Assembly: GCA_037200125.1 (NCBI GenBank)
Contig: JBBCGS010000003.1
Span: 1,054,001 to 1,118,000, forward strand
Length of the DNA: 64,000 bases
Reading direction: 5' to 3'
From: JADGHX01 sp037200125
GTDB taxonomy: Bacteria > Pseudomonadota > Gammaproteobacteria > Steroidobacterales > Steroidobacteraceae
Shown here: one piece after another, positions 36,658 through 44,945 of the stretch
How positions within the stretch are numbered: the stretch's first letter is position 1
Layout of the letters: the number at the start of each line of letters is the position of its first letter
Made by a program: the position numbers and the translations under genes
Notes under the pieces: generated by a model
Told to the model about the DNA's origin: nothing
Seen by the model: only the letters and a program-made list of their open reading frames with translations
The model's database searches: none

Positions 36658-37953
36658 TGGATGACAAGAACGTATTACTGAATCAGCTACGCATCGACCG
36701 CACCGCCGACGTCGAGAGCGACGGGAGCGCCCGGCGCTGGGTGCTCATCGGGTGCAGCGTGGTGCTCGTGCTGGGGTTGGGCGCGGGCGCGTATTGGTTT
36801 CTCACCAAGCCCACCGGCATCCGGTTGCGGATGCCGTGGCCAAAGAGGTTGCTGCGGGGACGGTGAATGGCGGCGGCAAGTCCATGGGCGCTTCGATGCT
36901 CGACGCGTCGGGCTACGTCGTGGCCCGTCGTTCGGCGACGGTGGCTTCGAAGTTGCTCCTGCGCGTCGAGGAAGTGAACATCGAAGAAGGCCAGCGCGTG
37001 AAGGAAGGGGAGATCATCGCCCGGCTCGACGACTCCAACATTCGCGCGCAGCTGGAACAGGCGCGCGCCCAGGTCGCGCAGGCCGAAGCGACTCTCAAGG
37101 CCTCGCAGCAGGCGCTCGACGACTCGAAACCCATCTATCAGCGCAACGTGAGGCAGTTCGACGCAAAGGTGATCAGCGAGCAGGCGCTGGACACCGCAAA
37201 GCAGACGTACAACGCCGCCGAACAGGACTACAACGTAGATCTCGAGGGCTCGAAATGGCGCGTGCCCAGGCTCGTCGTTGCCCAACGCACCCAGGACGAC
37301 ACGATCGTGCGCGCGCCGTTCGATGGAGTCGTGACGGTCAAAGCCGCGCAGGCCGGTGAGATCGTGTCGCCCAACTCGCTGGCGGCGCCTACACCCGCAC
37401 CGGCATCTGCACGATCGTCGACATGGATTCGCTCGAGGTCGAAGTCGACGTCAGCGAGAACTTCATCAATCGCGTGAAGCCGAAGCAGCCCGCAACCATC
37501 AAGCTGAACGCGTATCCCGACTGGGAGATTCCGGCGGAAGTCGTCGCCGTGATCCCGACGGCGGATCGCTCCAAGGCGACCGTGAAAGTACGCGTCGCCT
37601 TCAAGGAGAAGGACGAACGGGTGCTGCCTGAAATGGGCGCCCGCGTGTCGTTCCTCAGCACGCCGGAAGCGGCCGGGCCCGCGGGTTCGCCAGCGCCCGC
37701 CGTGCAGGCGGTGATCATTCCGACCGACGCCGTCCAGTCGAACGGCGACACCGGCACCGTGTTCATCATCAACGGAAATACCGTCGAGCGTCGCGTGGTG
37801 CGGTTGGGGAGCCGCAGCGCCGACGGCCAGCTCGTGCTGTCCGGGATTTCCTCCGGCACGCGCGTGGTCGTGGGTCATCTCGATGCTCTTTCAGACGGCG
37901 CGAAAGTCTACGTAGACGCCAAAGCAGCAGCCCAGCAAGGAGAAGGTTCATGA
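36657..37953 (+). pseudogene. HlyD/MacA-type periplasmic adaptor, frameshifted as sequenced
   Basis: Membrane-fusion protein with one N-terminal membrane helix (VLIGCSVVLVLGLGAGAYWF). The first frame change is near 36830. It is followed by LDASGYVVARRSATVASKLL, a biotinyl-lipoyl half, a coiled-coil hairpin (RAQLEQARAQVAQAEATLKA) and TIVRAPFDGVVTVKAAQAGE. A second change near 37385 precedes VDMDSLEVEVDVSENFI and the barrel and membrane-proximal domains to the stop at 37953. It should connect the ATPase and permeases encoded downstream to an outer-membrane channel that is not encoded here. The stop overlaps the ATPase start. Confidence 0.88.
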
Positions 37954-38642
37954 CGACGCTCGTTTCCGTGAAGAACGTGGTGAAGACCTACACCCGCGGC
38001 AAACAGAAGGTGGAAGTGCTTCACCGGCTGAATCTCGACATCGCGGCGGGCGAGTTCCTCGCGCTCATGGGCCCGTCCGGTTCCGGCAAGACCACTCTGC
38101 TGAACCTCATCGGTGGCCTCGATCGCCCCGACCAGGGCGAGATCGACGTCGCCGGCCAGCGCATCGACAAGCTGTCGAACCGGGAGCTTGCGAAGTGGCG
38201 CGCGCGGAATGTGGGCTTCGTGTTCCAGTTCTACAACCTGATGCCGATGCTCTCCGCCGAGCGCAACGTGGAACTGCCGCTGCTGCTCACGAGCCTGCCG
38301 CGCGCGCGCCGCAAGCAGAACGTGCAGGCGGCGCTGCAGCTCGTCGGCCTCGCCGATCGCGCAAGCCACAAGCCTTCCGAGCTTTCCGGCGGTCAGCAGC
38401 AGCGCGTCGCCATCGCGCGCGCACTGGTTGCGGACCCAAGCCTGCTGGTGTGCGACGAGCCCACGGGTGACCTCGACCGTCACACGGCGGAGGAAATCCT
38501 CAACCTCATGCAGACGCTGAACCGGGAACAGAAGAAGACCATCATCATGGTCACGCACGATCCCAAGGCGGCTGAATATGCCTCGCGGCAGGTTCATCTC
38601 GACAAGGGCGCGCTGCTCGACGAAACGAGATCGGCTGCGTGA
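37950..38642 (+). CDS. MacB/LolD-type ABC transporter ATPase
   Basis: A 230-residue ATP-binding subunit with Walker A GPSGSGKTTLLNLIGG, Q loop VGFVFQFYNLMPML, signature LSGGQQQRVAIARAL, Walker B LLVCDEPTGDLD and switch histidine IIMVTHDPKAAEYA. It belongs to the mechanotransmission class, which works with FtsX-type permeases and adaptor proteins. It overlaps the adaptor gene by 4 bp (ATGA) and the first permease by 4 bp (GTGA), so the four components are made together. Confidence 0.95.
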   Translation: MTTLVSVKNVVKTYTRGKQKVEVLHRLNLDIAAGEFLALMGPSGSGKTTLLNLIGGLDRPDQGEIDVAGQRIDKLSNRELAKWRARNVGFVFQFYNLMPMLSAERNVELPLLLTSLPRARRKQNVQAALQLVGLADRASHKPSELSGGQQQRVAIARALVADPSLLVCDEPTGDLDRHTAEEILNLMQTLNREQKKTIIMVTHDPKAAEYASRQVHLDKGALLDETRSAA

Positions 38643-39787
38643 AATACTTCCCCCTGATCTGGGCCGGCCTGTGGCGCAAGAAAACTCGCACCATCCTGAC
38701 GTTATTGTCGGTGGTGATCGCATTCCTGCTCTTCGGCCTGCTGCAGGGGGTGAATGCGTGGCTGAGCAACGCCGTGAAGGAGTCGAGCGCGAGCCGGCTC
38801 TACACGGTGAGCAAGATCAGCTACATCGAGCCAATGCCGCAGTCCTATCAGCAGCGGATCGAGAGTGTGCCGGGCGTGACGGCGGTCGCGTCCAATGATT
38901 GGTTCGGCGGTTACTACCGCGACCCGAAGAACGCCATCATCAGCTACCCGGTCGATCCAATCCGTTATTTCAAGGTGTTTCCGGACTGGAAGCTGCCGCC
39001 GGCGCAGCTCGAAGCGTTTGCGCGCACGCCGAACGGCGCTGTGGTGGGGGAGCTGCTGGCGAAGGCGAACGGCTGGAAGCTCGGCGATCACGTGCCGCTG
39101 AAGACCAGCATCTGGACGAAGAAGGACGGCACACTCAACTACGACTTCGACATCGTCGGCATCTACTCCGTGCCGGCGCAGCCGTCGAACGAGCGGATCT
39201 TTCTCATCAACTACCAGTACTTCAACGAATCCCGCGGTTTCGGTCAGGGCATGGTGGGCTGGTACTCGTTCCTCATCGACGATCCGAAGAAGGCATCTTC
39301 CATCGCGAAACAGATCGACGCGATGTTCGCGAACTCGCCGAACGAAACGAAGACGCAGAACGAACAGGAGTTCGCGCAGGCGCAGGTGAAGCAGCTCGGC
39401 GACATCGGCTTCATGGTGAATGCGATCGTGGGCGCGGTGATGTTCACGCTGCTGTTCCTCACCGGCAATACGATGATGCAGTCCTTGCGCGAGCGGATTC
39501 CGGAGTTCGCGGTGCTGAAGACGCTGGGGTTCACAGACGGCGCGGTGACCACGATGGTGCTGGCGGAGTCGGCCCTGCTTTGCGTGCTCGCTGCGCTCGT
39601 GGGCCTTGGGCTCGCGGCGATGATCTTCCCTGTGACGCGCGCGCTCATCGGCTTCCAGATTCTCATGCCACTCAGCGTGTTCGGGGTTGGCGCGATCGCC
39701 GCAGTCGCGCTCGCGCTGCTGAGCGGGTTACCGCCGGCGTTGCGGGTGAACCGCCTCGCCGTCGTCGACGCACTCGCCGGGCGCTGA
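38639..39787 (+). CDS. FtsX/MacB-type ABC transporter permease 1
   Basis: A 382-residue permease with one N-terminal membrane helix (TILTLLSVVIAFLLFGLLQG), a periplasmic domain of about 230 residues, and three C-terminal helices (IVGAVMFTLLFLTGN, LAESALLCVLAALVGLGLAA, VFGVGAIAAVALALLSG). It has the family segment LRERIPEFAVLKTLGFTDGA. The start is a GTG at 38639. Substrate is probably extracted from the periplasm or inner membrane, such as peptides or lipids. Confidence 0.93.
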   Translation: MKYFPLIWAGLWRKKTRTILTLLSVVIAFLLFGLLQGVNAWLSNAVKESSASRLYTVSKISYIEPMPQSYQQRIESVPGVTAVASNDWFGGYYRDPKNAIISYPVDPIRYFKVFPDWKLPPAQLEAFARTPNGAVVGELLAKANGWKLGDHVPLKTSIWTKKDGTLNYDFDIVGIYSVPAQPSNERIFLINYQYFNESRGFGQGMVGWYSFLIDDPKKASSIAKQIDAMFANSPNETKTQNEQEFAQAQVKQLGDIGFMVNAIVGAVMFTLLFLTGNTMMQSLRERIPEFAVLKTLGFTDGAVTTMVLAESALLCVLAALVGLGLAAMIFPVTRALIGFQILMPLSVFGVGAIAAVALALLSGLPPALRVNRLAVVDALAGR

Positions 39788-39797
39788 GGGTCGGGAC

Positions 39798-40979
39798 ATG
39801 AGCGCCATGAGTCAGATCGCCTCGATCTCCGCGATGAACCTGCGCAGCGTGCCGCAGCGGCTCGGCTCTTCGTTCGTCATCGTGGTCGGCATTGCCGGTG
39901 TCGTCGCGGTGGTGCTGTCGGTGCTGGCAATGGCCCTCGGCGTGCTGTCGACGATCTCGAATACCGGCCGCGCGGATCGCGCTATCGTCGTGCGAGCGGG
40001 CTCCGCATCGGATCTCGCCAGCAACATCACGCGCGAGCAGGGCATGACGATCATCGACGCGCCCGGCGTGAAGAAAGACGCGGCGGGTCAGGCGATCGCG
40101 TCCGCCGATACGCTGACCGTCGTCGACCTGCCCACGAGCGACGGCTCGTCCTGGGCGAACGTGAGCCTGCGCGGCGTCGGGCCGAAGCTGATGGAACTGC
40201 GTCCCGAGACGCAGATCGTGGAGGGCCGGATGTTCAAGCCGGCGGTGCACGAGCTCATCGTCGGCAAGAAAGCGCTCTCGCAATTCCCGTCGTTACAGCT
40301 CGGCAAGCACCTCAAGGTCATGACCTCGGAATGGGAAGTCGTAGGCGTGTTCGCCAGCGGCGACCAGCGCGAGTCGGAGATCTACGGCGACGCGGAAACG
40401 GTGATGTCCGCGATCCGCCGGAATGCCTACCAGCCGGTGACGGTGCTGCTCGAATCGCCGGCCAGTTTCGAGATATTCAAGTCGGCGCTCACGACGAACC
40501 CGCAGCTGCAGGTGGAAGTGAAGCGCGAGTCGGAGTATTTCGCGGATCAGTCGAAGACGCTGACCTCCGTGCTCTCGGTCATCGCCTATGTCGTCGGCGG
40601 CATCATGGCGGTGGGCGCGCTGTTCGGCGCGCTCAATACGATGTACACGGCCGTCAGCACACGCGGGAAGGAGATTGCGACGCTGCGCGCGCTCGGCTTC
40701 GGCGCCACGCCGGTCGTGATCTCGGTTTTCGTGGAGGCGGTAGTGCTCGCGCTCATCGGCGCCGCGCTCGGAAGCCTCGCCGCGTGGCTGTTCTTCGACG
40801 GGCACATCGTGAGCACGAGCGGCGGCGGGGTTGCGCAGATCGTCTTTGCGCTCACGCTGACGCCGGGGCTCATCACGGTCGGCGTGATCTGGGCGTGCGT
40901 GATCGGGCTCGTCGGCGGGCTCTTCCCCGCCGTGCGCGCGGCGAGGCTGCCTGTCGCGACGGCGCTTCGCGCGGTCTGA
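39798..40979 (+). CDS. FtsX/MacB-type ABC transporter permease 2
   Basis: A 393-residue permease with the same topology as its upstream partner: first helix FVIVVGIAGVVAVVLSVLAM, large periplasmic domain, then helices around VIAYVVGGIMAVGALFGALN and VFVEAVVLALIGAALGSLAA. It contains STRGKEIATLRALGFGATPV, the usual cytoplasmic coupling segment. The two permeases are not identical, so the transporter is probably a heterodimer. The gene is 10 bp after permease 1 and is the last gene of the operon, followed by a hairpin. Confidence 0.93.
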   Translation: MSAMSQIASISAMNLRSVPQRLGSSFVIVVGIAGVVAVVLSVLAMALGVLSTISNTGRADRAIVVRAGSASDLASNITREQGMTIIDAPGVKKDAAGQAIASADTLTVVDLPTSDGSSWANVSLRGVGPKLMELRPETQIVEGRMFKPAVHELIVGKKALSQFPSLQLGKHLKVMTSEWEVVGVFASGDQRESEIYGDAETVMSAIRRNAYQPVTVLLESPASFEIFKSALTTNPQLQVEVKRESEYFADQSKTLTSVLSVIAYVVGGIMAVGALFGALNTMYTAVSTRGKEIATLRALGFGATPVVISVFVEAVVLALIGAALGSLAAWLFFDGHIVSTSGGGVAQIVFALTLTPGLITVGVIWACVIGLVGGLFPAVRAARLPVATALRAV

Positions 40980-40991
40980 TCCGCGCGCGAA

Positions 40992-41014
40992 AGCGCAGCC
41001 CCTCCGGCTGCGCT
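40992..41014. terminator. hairpin between convergent genes
   Basis: AGCGCAGCC (40992-41000), loop CCTCC, GGCTGCGCT (41006-41014) form a perfect 9-bp stem between the permease 2 stop and the comM stop. It lacks a T run, so termination efficiency is uncertain. Confidence 0.5.
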
Positions 41015-41048
41015 CCGAATGCCGCTCTTGAGCTGACGCCGATCCTCG

Positions 41049-42566
41049 TCATTCGAGCGCACGCTTCAGCTGCAGGGCTTCGGCGATGTGTTCCGCGCGA
41101 ATGGGCTCGCTCGCGGCGAGGTCCGCGATCGTGCGCGCGACACGCAACGTCCGATGATACGAACGCGCGGAAAGAGCGAGCTGCGCCTGGCTCTGCCAGA
41201 ACAACCGCTCGCTCGCCGGGTCCAGGTGGCAGTACAGGCCGAGATCCGAAACGGAGAGCCGCGCGTTGGCCTTCCCGGCCCGCGCGAGTTGCCGCTCCCG
41301 CGCGGCGCTCACCTGCGCGGCCGCTTCGGCGGACGAGGGTCCCGTGGGCACTTCTTCGCACAGCTCGTGTGGACGAAGAGTAGGCACGGCAATGCGCAGA
41401 TCGACGCGATCCAGCAGCGGGCCCGAAACGCGCGCGCGATAGGCCGCGATTCTTCCCGGCGTGCACTCACACCGCTCGCTGACATCGCCCAGGAACCCGC
41501 AAGGGCAAGGGTTCATCGCTGCGATGAGCTGAAATTCCGCAGGGTATTCGGCGCGCGCGGCCACTCGGGAGACGGCCACGACGCCCATCTCGAGCGGCTC
41601 GCGTAGCGCTTCGAGCGTGCGTCGGTCGAACTCCGGCAACTCGTCGAGAAAGAGCACGCCCCGGTGCGCAAGGCTGATTTCGCCGGGGCCGGCGTGGGAG
41701 CCGCCGCCGATCATCGCGAACACCGAGGCCGTGTGATGGGGCGAACGATACGGCCGACGTCCATAGGCCGACCTGTCGAATCCATTCGCGCTCGCGGAGA
41801 CGATCATCGCCGACTCCAGCGCTTCGGCATCGCTCAATGGCGGAAGCAACCCCGGCAGTCGTTGCGCAAGCATGCTCTTGCCAGAGCCGGGCGGCCCCAC
41901 GAGCAGCAGGCTGTGATCGCCGGCAGCGGCGACGACGAGTGCGCGCTTGGCCTGCAGCTGACCGCGAATGTCGAGCAGGTCGAAGTGCGCAGACGCGGGG
42001 CGATGCGAGGTGAGCAGACGGCCGTCATGCACCGGCAGCTCCTCACTGCCTTGAACGTGTCGGAACACGTCGAGCAAGCGCCGCGCGCCGCGCACCATGT
42101 GCGGCGCGCTCACAGAGGCCTCATCCGCGTCGGCGCAGGGAAGGATCAGCTCATGCCGAGCCCGACTTGCATGCGCCGCAGCCAGCAACATCCCGGGCAC
42201 GGACTTCAGCTCGCCGTCGAGCGCGAGCTCACCGTAGAACTCGCAGCGGGTCAGCACAGCGGACGCTTCCGGGACTTTCAGCTGCCCTGAAGCGACCAGC
42301 ATGCCCAGCGCAATCGGCAGGTCGAACCGCCCGCCTTCCTTCGGCACATCCGCCGGCGCCAGATTCACGGTGATGCGCCCCGACGGGAAGTCGAACTTCG
42401 AATTCGCGAGCGCCGATCGCACGCGCTCCTTGCTCTCTTTCACCGCAGTCGCCGCGAGCCCGACGATCGAGAAGACGGGCAGCCCGCTCCCCAGATGCAC
42501 CTCGACGTGCACCAGTGGCGAATGCAACCCGATCTGCGCGCGACTCATGATCCTTGCGACGTCCAT
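41049..42566 (-). CDS. comM: ComM/YifB family AAA+ ATPase (Mg-chelatase-like)
   Basis: A 505-residue helicase-like AAA+ protein that promotes branch migration during natural transformation in other gammaproteobacteria. It has an N-terminal Lon-like fold (SRAQIGLHSPLVHVEVHLG), Walker A LLVGPPGSGKSMLAQRLPGL, the block GEISLAHRGVLFLDELPEF (Walker B) and IAAMNPCPCGFLGD with conserved cysteines, plus the C-terminal Mg-chelatase domain (SARSYHRTLRVARTIADL). The start ATG 42566 gives MDVARIMSRAQIG. It is convergent with permease 2, and ubiK lies upstream on the same strand. Confidence 0.93.
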   Translation of the reverse strand: MDVARIMSRAQIGLHSPLVHVEVHLGSGLPVFSIVGLAATAVKESKERVRSALANSKFDFPSGRITVNLAPADVPKEGGRFDLPIALGMLVASGQLKVPEASAVLTRCEFYGELALDGELKSVPGMLLAAAHASRARHELILPCADADEASVSAPHMVRGARRLLDVFRHVQGSEELPVHDGRLLTSHRPASAHFDLLDIRGQLQAKRALVVAAAGDHSLLLVGPPGSGKSMLAQRLPGLLPPLSDAEALESAMIVSASANGFDRSAYGRRPYRSPHHTASVFAMIGGGSHAGPGEISLAHRGVLFLDELPEFDRRTLEALREPLEMGVVAVSRVAARAEYPAEFQLIAAMNPCPCGFLGDVSERCECTPGRIAAYRARVSGPLLDRVDLRIAVPTLRPHELCEEVPTGPSSAEAAAQVSAARERQLARAGKANARLSVSDLGLYCHLDPASERLFWQSQAQLALSARSYHRTLRVARTIADLAASEPIRAEHIAEALQLKRALE

Positions 42567-42795
42567 AACCGCTCCTCGTACCGTGATGAGCGGCGGAGGG
42601 TAGGACTCGCGTTGCCCGGCGCGCGCCTGGCATTCGTGGTGAAAACGTTGAGAAATGCATCGCGGCGCGCGCGCCGGGGCCGATCTGCTCATCGCCCTCG
42701 CGGAAGAAGGGCCGGGGAGGTGCGAACTCCGACCATCTCCTCGTGCCCTTCCTCGCCACGAAGCAGGGCGGCAGCGGGGCGAGCTGCCCCTCGAC

Positions 42796-43047
42796 TTACG
42801 GCTTCCCCGACTCCCGCGCTTCCAGCTCCGCCACCTTCCGCTCCAGCGCTTCGAGCTTGCTGCGTGTGCGCTCGAGCACCTTCAGCTGGGTATCGAACTC
42901 GTCGCGGGTCACGAGATCGAGCTTGCCCAGGCTCGAGCGCAGCACCGACCGGAAGTTCGACTCCAGGTCCTGTTGAACGCTGCGGAACGCGGGCGGCACG
43001 CTATCCAGCAGGCGCCGGGCGATCTCATCGATTCGGAATTGCTCCAT
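42796..43047 (-). CDS. ubiK: ubiquinone biosynthesis accessory factor UbiK (BMFP/YqiC)
   Basis: An 83-residue BMFP protein with a short amphipathic N-terminus (EQFRIDEIARRLLDSVP) and a C-terminal coiled coil (TRSKLEALERKVAELEAR) that forms trimers. UbiK helps the aerobic ubiquinone hydroxylation complex with UbiJ. It lies upstream of comM with a 229-bp gap and is divergent from amtB. In many relatives glnK stands between ubiK and amtB; it is absent here. Confidence 0.9.
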   Translation of the reverse strand: MEQFRIDEIARRLLDSVPPAFRSVQQDLESNFRSVLRSSLGKLDLVTRDEFDTQLKVLERTRSKLEALERKVAELEARESGKP

Positions 43048-43117
43048 GTCGCTTCACCTATAGGGTTTGGTCTTGCCCCGAATTCGCGCAGATGCACCGT
43101 GCCGGGCGCTAAAACGG

Positions 43118-43134
43118 TGCACCGAAAGGGTGCC
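43118..43134 (+). promoter_or_regulatory. NtrC-type enhancer site upstream of amtB
   Basis: TGCACC-GAAAG-GGTGCC matches the NtrC consensus TGCACC-N5-GGTGCA in 11 of 12 fixed positions. Its centre is about 75 bp upstream of the expected sigma-54 start, a usual enhancer distance. A further TGCACC half lies at 43093-43098. Confidence 0.7.
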
Positions 43135-43173
43135 GCCGCGCGCAAGCCATGGAAAGTTCTGCGGAATCCGGCG

Positions 43174-43189
43174 TGGCACAGAAGGTGCA
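43174..43189 (+). promoter_or_regulatory. sigma-54 (-24/-12) promoter of amtB
   Basis: TGGCACAGAAGGTGCA has the invariant GG and GC dinucleotides separated by exactly 10 bp, as required for RpoN. The start is predicted near 43201, about 105 bp upstream of the amtB ATG. Together with the NtrC-type site it implies activation under nitrogen limitation. Confidence 0.75.
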
Positions 43190-43306
43190 CTTTGCCTGCG
43201 CGCTTCACAAGCATACGCACGCATGGTGCGCGCGTCTGCCGAGTGACCGCGGCGCAATCGCTCGAAATAAGCAGATTACGAATCGAACAGCCCTCCGGGA
43301 GAGACC

Positions 43307-44788
43307 ATGCGCACTGCTCTTGATACAACCACACTAAAGCGATACGGCCTCGCCGCCGGACTCGCACTGGCGGCCCTGGCTCCTGCCCTGGCCTTCGCAC
43401 AGGACGCCGCTCCAGCAGTGGCAGATGCCGCGGCTGCGGTGGCTGCGGCCGCGCCAGCACCCGTCCCCAATAAAGGCGACACCGCGTGGATGCTCACATC
43501 CACGGCGTTCGTACTGTTCATGGCCGTGCCGGGCCTGGCGCTGTTCTACGGCGGTCTCGTCCGCTCGAAGAACATGCTGTCAGTGCTCATGCAAGTGTTC
43601 GTGGGCTTCTCGCTCCTTACCGTGCTCTGGTGCATCTACGGTTACTCGTTCGCGTTCACCGCAGGCAACCCGTTCTTCGGCGGCACCGATCGGCTCTTCA
43701 TGAAGGGGCTATTCGACTCGGCGAAGGGCACCTTCGCGCTCGGCGCCACCTTCAGCAAAGCGACGCCGATGTACGAGATCGTGTTCGTCGGCTTCCAGGC
43801 GACCTTCGCCGCAATCACCGCGACGCTGATCGTCGGCTCGCTGGTGGAACGCGTGAAGTTCTCCGGCATCCTGCTGTTCCTGGTGATCTGGTTCACCTTC
43901 AGCTACCTGCCTGTCGCGCACATGGTCTGGTTCTGGGCCGGTCCTGACGCCTACACGTCGAAGGACGTGGTTGACGCCACGAACGCCACCGCCGGTTACA
44001 TCTGGCAAATGGGCGCCCTCGACTTCGCCGGCGGCACGGTCGTGCACATCAACGCTGGTGTCGCGGGTCTTGTCGGCGCCTTCGTGCTCGGCAAGCGCAT
44101 CGGGCTCGGCAAGGAGTCGATGACACCGCACAGCCTCACGATGTGCATGATCGGCGCCTCGATGCTGTGGTTCGGCTGGTTCGGCTTCAACGCGGGTTCG
44201 GCCCTCGAAGCCGGCTCGTTCGCGGCCCTCGCGTTCCTCAACACCTACCTCGCCACCGCGGCGGCGGTTGTTTCGTGGACCGCGGCGGAGTGGATCATCA
44301 AGGGCAAGCCCTCGATGCTCGGTGCCGCTTCCGGTGCCGTCGCGGGTCTCGTCGCGATCACCCCGGCCGCCGGCAACGTCGGCATCATGGGTGCTCTCGT
44401 CATCGGCCTCGCGGTCGGTGTGGTGTGCCTCTGGGGTGTCACGGGCCTGAAGAAGCTGATCGGTGCGGACGACGCGCTCGACGTGTTCGGTGTCCACGCC
44501 CTCGGCGGTATCTTCGGCGCCCTCATGACCGGCATCTTCAACTCGCCGGACCTCGGTGGCCCGGGCTTCGTGACCGACTGGGTCACGGCGTCCACCGGCT
44601 ACACGAGCATCGCGGCACAGTTCATGGTGCAGCTCAAGGCCGTCCTGATCGTCATCGCCTGGAGCGGTGTGGTCTCGCTGGTCGGCTTCTACATCGTGAA
44701 GTTCACGGTAGGCCTGCGTGTAACGGAAGAAGAAGAACGCGAAGGCCTCGACATCTCGGCTCACGGCGAGCGCGCCTACACGGCTTGA
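43307..44788 (+). CDS. amtB: ammonium transporter AmtB
   Basis: Trimeric ammonium channel of the inner membrane. The 493-residue precursor has a signal peptide (LAALAPALAFAQ) and an Ala-rich spacer, then eleven membrane segments. The pore histidines are seen in FSYLPVAHMVWFWAG and ALDVFGVHALGGIFGALM, and family blocks include FYGGLVRSKNMLSVLMQ and DFAGGTVVHINAGVAGLVGA. It is longer than E. coli AmtB because of the N-terminal spacer and a 30-residue acidic C-tail (VTEEEEREGLDIS) that PII proteins usually contact. A strong terminator follows. Confidence 0.96.
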   Translation: MRTALDTTTLKRYGLAAGLALAALAPALAFAQDAAPAVADAAAAVAAAAPAPVPNKGDTAWMLTSTAFVLFMAVPGLALFYGGLVRSKNMLSVLMQVFVGFSLLTVLWCIYGYSFAFTAGNPFFGGTDRLFMKGLFDSAKGTFALGATFSKATPMYEIVFVGFQATFAAITATLIVGSLVERVKFSGILLFLVIWFTFSYLPVAHMVWFWAGPDAYTSKDVVDATNATAGYIWQMGALDFAGGTVVHINAGVAGLVGAFVLGKRIGLGKESMTPHSLTMCMIGASMLWFGWFGFNAGSALEAGSFAALAFLNTYLATAAAVVSWTAAEWIIKGKPSMLGAASGAVAGLVAITPAAGNVGIMGALVIGLAVGVVCLWGVTGLKKLIGADDALDVFGVHALGGIFGALMTGIFNSPDLGGPGFVTDWVTASTGYTSIAAQFMVQLKAVLIVIAWSGVVSLVGFYIVKFTVGLRVTEEEEREGLDISAHGERAYTA

Positions 44789-44816
44789 TGTCCTTCCCTA
44801 CCGGTTGACCGGTAAA

Positions 44817-44843
44817 GGGGGTCGCGAAAGCGACCCCCTTTTT
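44817..44843 (+). terminator. Rho-independent terminator of amtB
   Basis: GGGGGTCGC (44817-44825), tetraloop GAAA, GCGACCCCC (44830-44838), then TTTTT. It is 28 bp after the amtB stop. Confidence 0.93.
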
Positions 44844-44853
44844 GTTTGTCCAT

Positions 44854-44935
44854 TGGAAAAAAGTCGCCTGCGGCGCTTTTTTCGAGACCCTACAGGGTCG
44901 CCGGCGGCGAGAAGCGTGGTTTTCGCCGCCTACGC
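44854..44935. repeat. dispersed two-hairpin repeat, copy B
   Basis: GGAAAAAAGTCGCCTGCGGC then GCTTTTTT forms the first hairpin (CGCC/GGCG flanked by A and T runs). GGCGGCGA (about 44902) then pairs with TCGCCGCC (about 44923) for the second. It lies between the amtB terminator and the convergent antiporter stop at 44946, where it could serve as terminator for the antiporter gene. This is the best-formed of the three copies. Confidence 0.65.
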
Positions 44936-44945
44936 TGCCGGGTTG

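Noticed and set aside
44800..44820. Palindrome ACCGGTTGACCGGT just after amtB considered as a regulator operator
   Set aside because: It lies downstream of the stop and immediately upstream of the terminator, with no gene start nearby to control.
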